A stretch of DNA of 64,000 bases from Zygnema cylindricum (GCA_037447655.1 JBBHKE010003126.1:148560-212559), one strand, 5' to 3'; positions 23,450-37,200 are shown, numbered from the stretch's first letter. Program-made: numbers and translations. The notes: generated by a model from the sequence alone, not told the origin.

Positions 23450-24696
23450 TGCTTTATTTTTAAGCCTCTTTCATTTAGTGCTATGCAGAGACGGGCAAGT
23501 AAACTTGCATGGTCCTTTTCTGCGCAGGAACACCATGCCTAGAGAAATTATATCCTCTTGGCTGCATCTATGCAGTTAATCCTGTACTCAAACAACTGAA
23601 GAAACTTTTGATGTTAGCATATGTCTACATCATTCTGTTTTTTTTCATTTTCTAGAAGCCAAAGCATCGCATGTTCCACTTTATTGAGTTAGCTGTTTGG
23701 GTACGTCATGTGTTTTCATCGACAGTTCTTGTAAGCAGTTATGCGCTTACTATGTATTAGAACATCACATAGGGACATCAAATGTAGTAGACAAGATGTT
23801 AGGTAGCCACTGGTACAGCGAGTGAAGACCATAGTCTAATCTAGAATCTATAAAACATGATATTGCACTCCCTTGTGAAATTGTTCATCATTTGAATGCG
23901 TCACAACTTTTCCTTGTATCTTACCTTCTCTTGACCTTACAAGCAAAAACACATATGCTAGATAAAGCCCTGAGCCTTTTATCCATACTTGGGAGTCCTT
24001 GTCAGACACTCTTTCTTTCCTTCTCTTAAGAAGGTGACATAACAAAGGTATTGCACCAGAAACAGAGAGCTCAAGATAAACGTACTTGCAAATCCCCATG
24101 TCAAATAAAGCTCGAATCACTGGTGCACTGTAAACATGTACGTCTGCTGCCACGGTATTTGTTCCATCCCATAGGATCGTAGGAATTTCCTATCCCAGGC
24201 ATTGGTGCAGTAAAATTTTGCCGTATCATCCACGCTGCATCCAAAGCCTGGTTGAATGCAACATCTGAAACACAAGGAAAAATATAATTTTGAATGGTGA
24301 TAGATAATTAAGGCTCTTTTGGTTTTTCAGTCATTCAAAAAGGTCTTTCCTTATGGTCAAGCTGAATTCATGATGGGGTCCAGTTCAATACATTGTATAA
24401 ATCTGTTGAAAACAGTTCTTTTTCGTAAACTGAAAAAACTAATACTGCAGCAGAAGAATTGATGCATGCAATATGTGAAAATTGACATACAAATGTTTTC
24501 AAATTTATCGTCCCAGTCGTCGTGTTGGATTGGAGCACCTCCTTTCCGTTGAGGTAGAGACTAAAGCGTCCTCCATAAGAAGTTGGATGGGGAATGATGG
24601 AAAGCCTGCCGTGTCTTTCAGAGAAAACGAATTTCGAACAATATGCAATAAGAGTTGCAGACGGTCGGGACATAAAGGTATTTAATCCCCCATTCC
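23450..24696 (-). pseudogene. Broken duplicate of exons 19-20 and 3' flank of the G8-domain gene
   Basis: Exon-19-like block 24696-24491 (206 nt versus 209 in the intact copy) keeps LYLNGKEVLQSN but has a 2-nt and a 1-nt deletion, so about 25 residues between are read in another frame. Exon-20-like block 24247 to about 24058 has a 1-nt insertion after NSYDP, giving a premature stop; the AADVHVYSAPVIRALFD stretch is visible in the shifted frame. The 3' flank (23450-24057) aligns with 27060-27577 downstream of the intact gene. So the duplication reached beyond the stop codon, and the copy is now dead. Confidence 0.85.
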
Positions 24697-24744
24697 CTGA
24701 AACCGTTGGCCAGGAAATTTGGTATCGAAACACTTATCACACGT

Positions 24745-25520
24745 CAAATCGTTAAATCCAAAAAAAAATCAAAATAGAATCAAGTCAATTTAAATGATAT
24801 AAATGTGATTAAAATCAAAATGCTCAGGGCTGCACATAGTATTTGTAAGTTTAAGCTCATGAATTTAGACTGTAGAATTTGTTACGTCATAAGAATCCCT
24901 TTCACATAGTCAAACCAGCTGATAAGAGTTTCTCTAAAGGTTCCACTTTGAGTTGGAATACCCTCTTGGTAGGTCTAATATCGCAGACCCAGAATTCCAA
25001 ATCAACTTAGTTGAAACGAGCTGACCCGTTTATAAGTTTGTCCGGAGAGTATTTAACCATCAACTAATTATGTTCTCAGAACGGATTCAGGAAGCTTTAT
25101 GTGATGCCCTTTTGTTCCCAGGTAGTCACGACTCATTAAACAACAGGAGTGGCTCGCCAGACGCAATAGTTTGGGACAGTAAATATTATCTTTACCGTTC
25201 CAACGGGTAAGTACTAGTGTCACGAGATGCTGATTCGCATATCATGATATTCCAGTAGCAGAACATTTGGGTGTGACCAAAAGCTGGGCCGATCCAACGT
25301 ATGTGTTTGCATGCTCTCCTTTATCAATGGAATTAGAAGATTACATACATACATGTTCCAGTTGCCAACGTCATAAGACCACTAAAAGTTGAATTTAAGA
25401 CCACAGCAAAGGTGGAATTGTTATAAGAGTTGGCAAATTCCGACTTGGTAGTGGTCCATTGTGAGGCTGGACTTTATCATGTAATTGCCTATGACTAGGC
25501 AGGGATTTACAACAATTATT
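24745..25520. other. Gene-free stretch before the gypsy relic
   Basis: No conserved coding sequence recognised. Parts may be upstream remains of the Ty3/gypsy element that follows, but I could not match protein motifs. Confidence 0.4.
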
Positions 25521-25930
25521 GTATTCATGGATCGGTTGACCAAGATGGTTAACTTTGTTCCCATTCATTCAAATGTCAATGTTGCAGAGAGCAAGGCTGT
25601 ATATCAGCAACATGTGAAAGCTCCGGGAAATCCAAGAGGAATTTGTGACTGACAAGATATGTGGTTCACTAGACCGTTCTGGAGACATGCTTGTAATATT
25701 CTAGGTATATGTCAATTTATGTCCACAACATCTCATCTGAACTCGGATGGACAATCAGAGAAAGTCAACAGTGCGTTGGAGGAATATCTTAGGCAGTTAT
25801 GAGCTGTCATCATGATGACAGGGGTGATCTCTTACCATTTGCTGAGTGTGTGGTAAAAGACGTGTATCACAAAAGGACTAAGGCTACACCATTTGAGCCG
25901 ATGACCAAAATTTTTCAATGGAAACTCACC
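25521..25930 (+). pseudogene. Ty3/gypsy integrase core relic
   Basis: Plus-strand translation from 25521 reads VFMDRLTKMVNFVP, the gypsy integrase start of the catalytic core (family form: VDRLTKMAHFIP). Then, after one in-frame TGA near 25652, come QDMWFTRPFW (second catalytic Asp block), HLNSDGQSEKVNSALEEYLR (Glu block) and, after a frameshift, LLPFAECVVKD and TKATPFEP. This is a clear but degenerate fragment of about 135 residues. No LTR, RT or chromodomain is recognised around it. Confidence 0.85.
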
Positions 25931-27059
25931 CTTAGAATCTTTTGTTCATTCATTTATTTTGATCCCAATTAGAACGTCTAGATTTGGCACGTCTTAACAG
26001 TGGCATCCTCGCATTTGTATATATTCGAGCTTTACTTTTCTGAAAGTATCACTCTTGAAACCGAGCCAAGACTCTCTCCCTTCGTCTTGTCTATACATTT
26101 GTGCCTTTTGCGGTCGCCTTTCTTCTTTTTTATGGCTTCCGCTTTTGTCCCTCTTAAAGGCTTTACCCTTAAATCCCAAACTTTCGTTTTTGGGACATCA
26201 TGGCAGTGCCTCTCCCAACAAAGATTTTTAGTAATTCTACTCAGTGTGCAAGAGAAGCCGGCTATACAATTGGGTCCAGTAGGCATCAAATTTCTCCTCC
26301 GGTACAAAAAATAAAAACATAGACAACAGATAATATTGAGTAAAACTCTCGAAACCAAGTAATGTGGTCGAATAAATGTAAAATGTTTGTCCTTAAAGAA
26401 TACAAAAAGAAAATCTGCAAAAAATCTCTAGCTTATAGCTGAGCGTACGGCTGAGCTTATGGCTAATACTTCTCTGGCCAAAAAGGTATTGGCCTCATAT
26501 CACCAACATGTTTCAATGAAAAAACTATTGACCGTAAATAGCCTGAATCTGTCTTCGTCTTAATAGTAATGCAAAAGAACTTATATTTAGTGTGCTAAGA
26601 TTATTACACTCCTTCCGAAGAAGTTAACAATATTGGTACATCGAAGTAATACCTTAACCTTCCAGCTTACTCTACTTGTTGCATGTAACTGAGTGGCTTG
26701 TCAATGATAAAAGTCTGAATTAAAAAATAGATTTTTTTATAAAGTTACAAACACGCCCGACGGCTCAAAAAAAAAAAACATATTTTTCCTTTGTCATTGT
26801 GTGAATGGCTTACTCGGGGGTTAGCACCGTGTCACTTTTATCATGTCAAGCCAACATGGAGGTCCCTCACAAAAATTGTCGATTTTTTTTCTGTGATCTA
26901 CTCATTGAATACTCTGTTTGCTTCATTCTTGTACAAAGGAAATACATGGGCATCAATGCCATCAAGGGACAGTCCCATGCAAAATTGTAGAACTGCACCA
27001 GATCAACCAGAAAAGAGTTAAAAATTGCACCCAAGTGGAATCTTTCTGCTTAGTTTATC
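25931..27059. other. Gene-free stretch
   Basis: No recognisable coding, RNA or transposon feature on either strand. Overlapping ORFs on both strands around 26000-26360 lack family features. Confidence 0.45.
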
Positions 27060-27577
27060 AAGCTCCTTTTATACTGTGACGCAGAGATGGGCGAATAAGC
27101 TTACATGATTTATTTTCGCGCATGAACACCGTGTCTAAAGAGAATTATACCCGTTTGGCAGCACCTGTGCAAGTACTCCTGTATTCATGGATAATCCAAA
27201 CAACCAAATGATTCTTTGGTGTTAGTAGAGGTCTTCATCATCCTAAAGTTTTTCAGTGTTTAGAAGCCAGCGGCATCATGTGTTTTGATGGAAAGGTCTC
27301 ACAGGCAGTTACATTCACATATTTATATAAGGGACATACATATATACGGACATAATACTAGATATAGACGTTAGACTTTAGATATCAATTGGTACAATGA
27401 GTGAAGACTATAGTTTATCCATAAAACATAAGCTTGCATACCCTTGTAAAGTTGTTCATCACTTAAAAAAATGTCACTAGTTGTCCTTTTACAAAGAAAA
27501 AAGCAGATATGCCAGACAATTTCCCGGGCCCTTTTATCCATACTTCCGAATCCTCGCTAGACATTTTCTGTTTGTGA

Positions 27578-28251
27578 TTAAATTATTGCACAAGAAACAG
27601 AGAGGTTAAGATAAACATACTTGCGAATCCCAACCAATCTGATGTCAAATAATGCTCTTTGAGCTCCTGCACTGAAAACATGTACTTCTGCTGCCACAGT
27701 ATTTGTTCCCTCCCATAGGCCGTAGGAATTTCTTGGTCCAGGGATCGGTGCAGTAAAATTTTGCCATATCATCCACGCTGGCTTCCTGGCTAAAGCCTGA
27801 TTAAATGCGCAACATCAGAAGCACAAAAAATGGTTTAATTTCACATGGTAATAAATAATCAAGGTTCTTCTGGTTTTTCAATCAATTAGAAAGGTCTTTC
27901 CTTACGGTCAAGCTGAATTCATGAAGGGGTCCAGTTCAATGCATTGTAACAAATCTGCTGAAAATCACTTTCTTTGGTGAACTTAAGAAAATAATACTAC
28001 AGCAGAAGAATTGATGTATGCAATATCTGGAAATTGACATACAAAAGTTTTAGAATTTATCGTCCCGGTCGGCATGTTGGAACGAAGCACCTCCTTTCCA
28101 TTGAGGTAGAGAACAATACCGTCCTCCAGAAAAAGTTGGATGGTGAGTGATGAAAAGCATGCCGTGTCTTTCAGAGAAAACGATTTCCAAAAATAATATG
28201 TGATACGAGTTGCAGACGGTCGTGGCATAAAGGTACCTAATCCTCGATTCA
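27578..28251 (-). other. Exons 19-20: C-terminal jelly-roll domain
   Basis: Exon 19 contains TYYFWKSFSL, LFLEDGIVLYLNGKEVLRSNMP, and exon 20 contains LWEGTNTVAAEVHVFSAG and ALFDIRLVG before TAA. This pattern (Y-F-x-F; DG-x-V-x-YLNG-x-EV-x-R-x-NMP; GTN-x-A-EVH) is that of galactose-binding-like domains common in bacterial secreted phosphatases and lamin-tail proteins. I do not know it from animal CEMIP/TMEM2, so the domain architecture is a point of interest. The protein ends about 20 residues after the domain with no GPI or TM signal. Confidence 0.75.
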
Positions 28252-31200
28252 CTGGAACCATTGACCAGATAATTTAGTGTCAAAACGGTTATCACATGTC
28301 AAATCAAGCCGAAACTGATGTGAATCGTGATAAAAATGATTTAAAAGTGATCAAAATCAGAATGAATTAAGAAGTTTTTTTATGCAGAGTTTTTGTAAGT
28401 TTAAGATCATGAATTCTAATCCAGAAAAATGATGAATGGGCATGAAATGAATCGAGATTATAGAAATGTCATCCAGGTGTAGTAGTGAGACTTTAACGAG
28501 AATTGTCAATGACAGAGAACGTTCTATTTGAGTGTTTTTCGCTTAACCATTTTCCACACATAACAACACATTGTCTTGATTGGCCATTATCAATTAAGGT
28601 TTTTTGTTCAAGGTTACCGATTGCCAAACAAAACTTTAAGGCTTACCATTGTTGGCCCCGAAAATTGCCACACCATTTTTATTAAAACCGGCAGGGGGAA
28701 TTTTTGGATTTTGGAATGTTGAACTGTGTTCGGTTCCTGAAGCATCCCATAGCCAACCACTTTGGCCGTTCGCTAAAATAGTACAAGACCTGTTCCATTT
28801 TGATCCCACAAAAGAAGCAAAGCTGAAATGAGCTCAAATTTACAGCAAAAATTTAACAATGAGCTCAAATTTAACATCAGCATTTCGGCAAGCTGCCGTC
28901 GTTTTAAGTCCTGGATCCTTTTTCAATCAAGATGGCAAAATTTGTACATCAATGGTCATTGTTTTTTGGGTTTTACTCTCTCTCAATTGGATGACAAGAT
29001 AAAGAGTTTTGCATACAGAAAATAGGAGAGCTTACCCTGTGCTTTGGCAGCTTTGAATACCACTTTTTGCCTGAATAGTCAGTGGTCCATCCAAGTACAC
29101 TGGCAACAGTAATTCAAAAAAACTCCTTTTGTTTACACAAGTATAAGTAGTTTGTACCATTGTTGTGGTTGCAGGAAGAGGAGTAGCTCCATTGCAAAGA
29201 CTGCAATTTATGAAGGTACGAAGTTAATAACCAAAAGCTTGAATGTTTGAGGTGAATTGAGTAATGAATGTGTCAAAGGCTAAGAGATACTTGTACGTCG
29301 TGAAACACCATAGATGTACTTTCAGAGACTTTTCAAATGAAACCCGGTTATCATACAAATTTTAGAATACTTTTCAAAGTCCAAATTTTCGTCACACTGA
29401 TTGCGATCAATAAAGAACGGATTTTTTAGTACATTAACATGCCTAGAATCCACAATTGCAATTTACCATCTTCAATACAAAATCGCCAACATTCTCACAC
29501 ATTAGATGGAAATGGTGAAAAGGGAAAATAAATATAATTACCCTAAAACTGATGAGCTCCTCGATGCACCCACTACCCACTGGAGATTGGTAGTCGAGGG
29601 AGGTTGAAACCGTAATTTGAATGCTTTGTCACATGTGGCGATTCCATCGTGAAATCCCATATCAATACTAGTAGGATAGAAAGAGGGCTTTGATTTAGGA
29701 GGAATTACTTCGATATTATACGTTTCTCCGGCTATGAGTATCAAAAAATATACACGGAAAGGGAATGTGCCTGTACTTTTTATGTCGTTGAGATTCCCGT
29801 CAATTATGACAGTTTTTCCATCACTGGCACGTGTAACCTTCAAGGCACTGAAATCCAAAAAAGACAAAAAAAAAACGACAAAAGACATGATAAACCAGAT
29901 TCAGTTTTCCAGATTTGTTGCTTTCTCCGATTGAAACTCCCCCAAATGATTTTTTTTCTTAGGGTTTTTACAACCGACAAAATAGAATGGGTTTTCCCTT
30001 AAAGAATCGGAACTTGTCTCACCTGAAATCACCCCTTTTATTCGTGGGTTTATTACTCTTTTGAAATCCAGGCTCCCCGTATTGAATCTTTATGCTTCGA
30101 TAACAAGTCCCAACACAACCATATGCATTCAGTTTTGGTAGAAATGTACAGTTTTTTGCGGGAATAAGATTTGGGTTATTCGAAACTAGTACTCCTGGTT
30201 TGCCGGTTATACTCCCATCCAAATCTCTCATCACTGTATATTGTGAAACTTCTCCAGTATCAGTACTGATATTCATTTGCTGCAAAAAAGGATAAAAGAC
30301 GTCAAAGACTGTATAATGGGCAAAAATTTATGCGACTATCTTCAGAAAATACTTACAGAAAATACCTAAAAATTAAAGCTTCTACCATTTTGTATGTGCC
30401 AAGTACTTTGAGATATGCAGGAGGTTAGTGATTTCACGAAATTCCATCTGTATAGTTTCAGTTATGACTTTATAAGCTTGAATATTGACTGCATTATGTG
30501 AAGGTTATTACGAGATCTAGGAGATAGTTACCTGATAGTAGGCAATTCGAGGAGAAAAAAAGATGGGGAGGCTGTTGGTATCAAACTTTAGTCCCTGAGA
30601 AACAGAATCATTTGTCGACAAAAGAACGATTAACGACCGTTCAAAAGAATGCGTCAAAAGGAGGAAAAAAACACGATGAAAGGAAAGGAATTCTTGTGTT
30701 TGAAAGTCAACTATGAGGAGTGGAGTTCTTGTCGTTTATATGGACAAAATACATATTTTGTGATCCAAAAAGACAAAAATAGAAATCGAAAGTTAAAACA
30801 ACAAGGACGAAATTGCCGGAATTTTGAGGCAAGGAGATAAAAAGCATGAAAAGTAACTGACCTTCATGTTAAATTGAGGGTTAAAAGAGGAACCCAAAAA
30901 CGTAGTTGAAACTGGAAGAATTGCCGCTGAAGTTCCGAGCTTACTGCAAGTGTAGTTAAATAAGGAGAATCTGCGAGAAAAAAAAGATGGGATACCAGAG
31001 TTTAGGGAGTATTAATATTAATAACTAACCTTTATAATACAAGGAGAAGCCTAAGGATCGAAAACAGAGACTTTTTACTGTACCTTATATTTGACAAACT
31101 GTTAGGATATGTATGTCCAGTGATCCTCCTGTCTTGACTTATTTGAATTCCGTGAATTGGATCCGTTAAAAATCCGGAATGCGTTCTCCCAGGAGTGCCA

Positions 31201-34200
31201 GCTGGCAATGGCATTCTGAAGAACGTTAAAACCAACACGTAGGAACAAAATAATTAGTATGAATAAACGGAAAGTGCTCTCACAAAAAAAATAAAAAATG
31301 TAGAATACGATCCCCGTGTTTTTTTCTTTTTTTCTCCACCAATGGGGAATAAAAGCAATGGTAAAACTTACTGGCAACCAGAAATAGGCATACAGCTTCG
31401 ATAATATCCTCGTCTATCCACTTTGTAACAGTCGTCAGGATTTCCATAATTGGTTGTTAGCCCAACAAATCTCGAATTATATATATGAACGCCACGTGTC
31501 TCAAGGAGGAGTACGGAGACTCCATTGTCTGCAAAAGTACCGGATATATTGACTTGCTGGGTCAGATGTATGAATAATCTGGAAAAATGAGGCAAAAAAC
31601 AATCGAATTTAAGGTCAGTAGGACGAAGAATTGAAAGATTTCAGTAGTAATTGCATAAGAACTAAGTAAATTCTTTAGTCCAAACATTTTCTTTCTAAGA
31701 ACCAGGAATCAAATGCATCATTATTAGTTAAACTGTTTGAAAATTGATTCTATTCAATGGTTTCTGTACTCAATTTGGTCATTATAAGAGTAGTGTGGAT
31801 AAAAAATGTTAACGTGCGAGGAAAGGAAAAGAACAAGACAAGGTTCACAACCACAGAGTAGAATTGAAACCTAACAAAAGCCATAGAAGCTCAGAAAAAG
31901 GATGGTCACAGGATACATTCTGAGGCAATCTCTATAAAATAAACATTTCGAGTGTGGGTTTCTTTCGAGAGTTTTTAGAGTTTTCAGAGTTTTAGAGTTT
32001 TTAGGGGTTTAGGATTTTTAGGGTTTTAGGATTTATAGGGTTTTAGGATTTTTAGGATTTTTTTCCAGACTCACCCCCGGTTGCTGTGTTTGTAAACTAG
32101 AACATCCTGTAAGGCACTTCCAGGATTCTGGGGAAAAGAAAAAAAAAAAAACAGGTTTTTTTTTAGTTGTGTCCTGTTTTAAATTGGAACTTATGCGAGA
32201 ACCTATTTAAAGACTTGGGAAGAGCCTTACATAGAATCTCAATGCAAATCCATAGGAAGCTCGTCGGTGAAATTTAAAAGCTTATAAATGTTCCTTAAAT
32301 TCATGTTGAAAGCTTACTAGAAGCTTAATGATTTATCAAAACGCTAATGAAAATCTCGTTAACTAATGATTAAACTTTAAAAAGCTCGTTGACATTTCAT
32401 GAGAAATTTTATCAAAAGTGTATTATAAGCTCAACAAACTCAATCACAAGTAATTAGAAAGTTAGAAACTTTTAAGTCCATACAAGTTTCTTTTATCCTC
32501 AATTTCTCATTATAATCTTTTAAAAAGGCAAATAAAATGCGCAAATACACCGTGAATCGCTATTAGTGTTAATATTTTTTTCGTCTCTTAAAACATTTTT
32601 TCTCTGTACACACATGTCCGATTGTGGATCTGGAGGTTACGATCGAAAGGTACGATTATCTGCTTCCGATTGGCGGTCTCAAATTGAAAATCGAACAAGT
32701 GTGTACGCAGAAAATATGTTTTAAGTGGCGAAAAAATTATTAACACTAATAGCGATACACGGTGTACTTTATGTAGCAACTAGAACGAACTATTCTTCAA
32801 TTTTTCTAAATGGTTTTTGTATAGTAAACTATTCTTCAATTTTTCTAAATGGTTTTTGTATAGTATAATCTCAAAGATGGGAATTGATTGGTTTGGATTT
32901 ACCTTTCTTTTTCAACCTCTAAATTTCAAATTACATTTATTACTTCAAAGAAAGGAATTAAATTGGTTAAACATCAAGAATTTTTGTAATACTTACTGTA
33001 GAAGTTGGTGGGGGAGATTTGTAGAAATCGGGGTAAGTTTTCATCCCCACATTATGACAAGAATGTGCCACGTTTCCTTTAAATAACTTAATTGGTGTTG
33101 AATTCGGGGTACGACTTTGCAAAGAAGGGATATTGAGGGACATTCCTCGAACCTTTTTTCTCGTATCCAACCAAAACCTAAAAAAAAAAGTACAAAAAAG
33201 TACAATCGAATGGACCAACCGTGAGTTTAAACATATGTTAGTGAAAATCGGATGATATGCAAACTATAGTTAAAAGAAATGTTGGAAAGGAGTAAAGGTC
33301 AAAGGAAATGGGTCAAGGAATAAGTTTTAAATTCAAAGGGAGGGCATTAAGGATTGAAATTCAAATTTAAAGGGAATGGAATGTTACAAAAAAAATTGGA
33401 ATGTTGCAATTTCAAATGGAGTAGATCAAAGTTCAAAATTGAAAAGGGAGTGGATCAAAATTGAGATTCAAAGAGAGTGGATCAAGGTTAAGAGTCGAAA
33501 GAGAATGGTCAATATTGAACAGGTTTTGGCGTTTTGCGGATAATCGACATGTACTATTTTATGGGCTCGGCATTCGATATACCGTGCAGCCAATGATAGC
33601 GATACATATATATTGTTATCGGTAATATCAACAACGTACACGTTCATTCATTCCGTACATTCCAAATTCAAAAGAGAAGGGTTCAGGAAATTACCCGGAA
33701 TCGAGGGAACCGACGGCTCTATTATTAATGTGGGTATTGCTTGGAGACGATATCCAAAATAAAGCGGGATTGTTGTCAGATTCGCCAGGGATTTTTCTTT
33801 GAACTGCAACAGACAATTAAAATCATTATAAAGGACAGCAATAAAGGACAAATAAAATCTTCCAAAAAGACAAAACATATAAATATTTGAATAAGTCAAT
33901 AGAAAGTCAAATGAAATCAAAAACCATAAGGTCGATTTTCGCGTTCGCGGCATTCACTTTCGACCTCAGTGCGGACTTTGGATTTTTTTGCCCGCGCCTT
34001 TTTTTATGTACGGAAAAATCACTTTGATTCAAGTGAAATTGGAAGTGCCACGTGTCAGTTCCTGGCCGGTGGAATTGGATGCCGTAAACGTAGCGTGAAA
34101 CGTAGATCGACGGAATCAACGGAAATGTTTTAACAAAATTTGCCTGAAATTGAACCACGACTTAGTGCTTCCGTACTATACATACGGAATCATAAAAACG

Positions 34201-37200
34201 TACATGTAAAAGAACAAATAGAATCAATTTCGGACCACAGCGCCGCGTCTCAAAAGGAGATTCCGCCAATTGCAATACTTGCGAGACAGAGTGTTTTGGA
34301 AAAAAACAAAGAAGAAAAAAATTCCGGGCCACGTAAAACCTTATGAAATAATACACGTTTGCAACTTTGGTTTCACGTCGTTGTCGCGATTCTGTTTAAA
34401 CTTCTTTTATGGACGCAAAAAAGTTTATTTTATCTCCATACATTTTTGTAACACGTGTGACAATTCACACATAGTCTTTACACGTGTCAAACCGGTCAAA
34501 AGATACGAAGTGTTTTCACATGTACGACTGTGTTCGCCTGCACAGAAAGTACAAAAGTAAATGTACGAAGTAGTTTGTCGTATAAAAGAAGATCTGCGCT
34601 AAAAACATTCCGTTAACATGGCAGATTCCCGTCCGTCGATATATATTTCCCCTAAACATGTCCCGCAAATCCGCGGCAGTCCCGGTGAGTCATAAAGTAC
34701 ATTTTCATACTTTCATGGAAACCTGGGCGACGACTAGCGATTCGCTTGGAAAATTGTAGACCGTCCGATGATTACTAGAGGATCCAAGCATCCAATCCAA
34801 TACAAAGGAGTTGTACGGACCACTATTGTACCAGACAACATGCTCCTGTACTGAAGTTACGGAAACGACAAGCTTATTTCACTTTCGATCGAGGTGTTTG
34901 GACTTTGAAATTACATGGAAAGGTTTCTTCGACTTCACAACCTTTTTTTTTTTAAGACCAACTGTTACGCGTCAACAATTGCTGACGTGGCAATTTGTCC
35001 TTTTTTCATTGCTTGTTTCAGTACCTGGAGAAGTTGTTATTGCGACGTTGGAATGGAAAAGGTTGTTTTGTTCTCCTCCTTCCTCCAAAGAAAAACAGTG
35101 ACCCGTGTTGTTGAACGCCACGTTTTCTTTCACAGTTATGTCGTGAGTCGCGTGGACTACAAGACACCGCTGCAAAAAAACAAAAAAAATAGACAAACAC
35201 AAACACAGAAACAAAAACATGCATATATACAAAAGAAAAGAAAGGAAGAGAACAGAAGAGAGAAAAGAAAAGAAATAAATTAGAGATCAATCGTGTGATA
35301 TTAACGAACCTAAGTCGCAAAGCTTCGTCACACAAATTGCTAAATAGCTACAATTTTAATAAAATGTCAACTTAAAAACAATTCAAAATGTGGTGCTTAG
35401 ACTTTTTGAATCAAGTTAGATCCACGATGATAGCAAAATTAATATCAACATATCTTAAAAGTATAATTTCTTTCAATTTTTCCCCAAACTCTTCAAAAAC
35501 CCAAAAACGTGCTCCTTTAGCACTGCTTAAACTGATCCTCCGTCGCCCATTACGGAACTGCAAAACTCACTTGTTTGCTTTGATGAATAGAATTCTTAAC
35601 GGAAATAGATCTGGGACTGCTCCCAACCACATGGAAATGCTGACTGTATCGTCCCAAACAGCCTTGTTGACCCATTTTGAAAAATTCAACACCCTCAATA
35701 TACTGTGGAGGGTCTGGAGTTTGGAAAATTATGAAATGTCCACCTGCAAATAGAGGCGATTGAGGGTTCAAAGATGGGTTTAAACGTTTAAAAAAGTGAT
35801 AAAACCGATTTAACTATTAATTTCCCATTCTTAACATAAAAAAAAATGGACACATAAAAGCCATTTGATCCTTACCTGATTACACACCTTCGCAACAACG
35901 ACGACGAAAAGAAACAAAAACAACAAAAACAATAACAAAAAAACAAAAGGAACTTATACTTTTTTTCTTCATTTCCCAATTTCTTGTCCGATAAAAGTGG
36001 TTAAGAAGAGGGAAGGAGTGCGAGAAGAGGGAGAAGATCGAGGAGAGGAAGGAGAGGAAGGAGGGAGGAAGAGGGAGGAGATGAGAAAGCTACCGTAGAG
36101 ATGATTGGGCGATGGTTCATCTGTTCCGGTAATTACGATGTTACGAGTGAGAAGCAGTACCTCTCCTCTCTCGTCCACCCACCCCCCCATTCCATCGCTT
36201 ACATTGACTCCATTGTGCATATAAGTCAACGGTTGATCGAGAGTAATGATTACATTTTTTCCGGATGATTTCACTGCAAAAAAAAACATCCCATTTCCAG
36301 GCGATGAATAGGTAAGAAAATTTGTATTGCAATCACTTCCTATTCATTTTGTCCCAAAGTGAAATTTGAAAATATCTGCGTGTATGATGTATTCCCCTAC
36401 AGTAAGAAAAATGGGAGGGAGGCGGTGGGAGACGGAGGGATGGAGGGGAAGGGAGGGGGAGTAAGAGAGAGGGAGAGGGAGATGGAAATGGAGAGGGAGA
36501 GGGAGAGGTAGAAGTAGAGGGAGAGGGAGCGAGAAAGTGAAAGAGAAAGGGAGGGGGAGAGGAAAATGGAGAGGGAAAGGGGAGGGAAAGGGAGAGGGGG
36601 AAGGGGAAGGAGGGAGGATGAAGGAGGTAGGAGGGAAGACGGGAGACAAAGTGGGTAGTGAATGCCATGACATATGTCACGCATAACAGGTTTCACAAGT
36701 TCCACCAGTATCGAGATCGGGCGTATGAACCATTGATGCGCTACTTACAATTTTTCTTTCAAAGAGGACAGTCACGTGATAGGACCAAAACTTGCACCCA
36801 ATACAAGAAAGTCACAAGAGGTAAAAGTTCACATTTCCCTGCATGTTAAGTCTTTCTTTCTTGTTTCTGGAGTGTACACATAACAAAAAAAACCTCTCAC
36901 TTACCTCCTTTAATGGTCCTCTGTTCCGATTGGAAATACTCATAATCGGTGGTGGCCACCGCAATAAGGCCTCCTATTGGCCATTGTACCGCGAGCGGAT
37001 TGTCCACCACAATTACTGTCGATCCGGCCTTCGCCGTGGCTGCCAGCTGGCACCACGAAGGAGTGTTTTTGCCACCTGGCATCCCGTGAAGGTCCACCTG
37101 GCCGCCGACCTGCACACAGTTCCGTTTCCATATCCCTGTTCAGTTTTGCGCTTCTTTCTCTCCCTACGTTTTCTGCTCCTTCTCCGTTGTCCGTTACGTT

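Larger units (their letters stand above)
30532..35743 (-). other. Exons 6-14: parallel beta-helix (PbH1) region
   Basis: Exon 6 reads GGHFIIFQTPDPPQYIEGVEF and MGQQGCLGRYSQHFHVVG, matching the CEMIP block around MGQQ...HFHL. Exon 7 has the hallmark NNTGHCFSLEEGGEQNN. Exon 8 has DNNPALFWISSPSN, and exon 9 starts GFWLDTRKKVRG. Exons 10-12 carry VYKHSNRG, the FADNGVSVLL strand and the GIQIS strand. Exon 10 is only 53 nt and was accepted because both splice sites and phase fit. Exons 13-14 are short (109 and 63 nt). Confidence 0.83.

Noticed and set aside
33907-34158. Extra exon of the G8 gene between exons 7 and 8
   Set aside because: The minus-strand frame has no beta-helix similarity, and exons 7 and 8 join in phase without it.
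36333-36705. Three overlapping minus-strand frames of 100-115 residues, all Pro/Ser/Leu
   Set aside because: They are translations of the intron 4 (GGGAGA)n tract in all frames, with no domain content.
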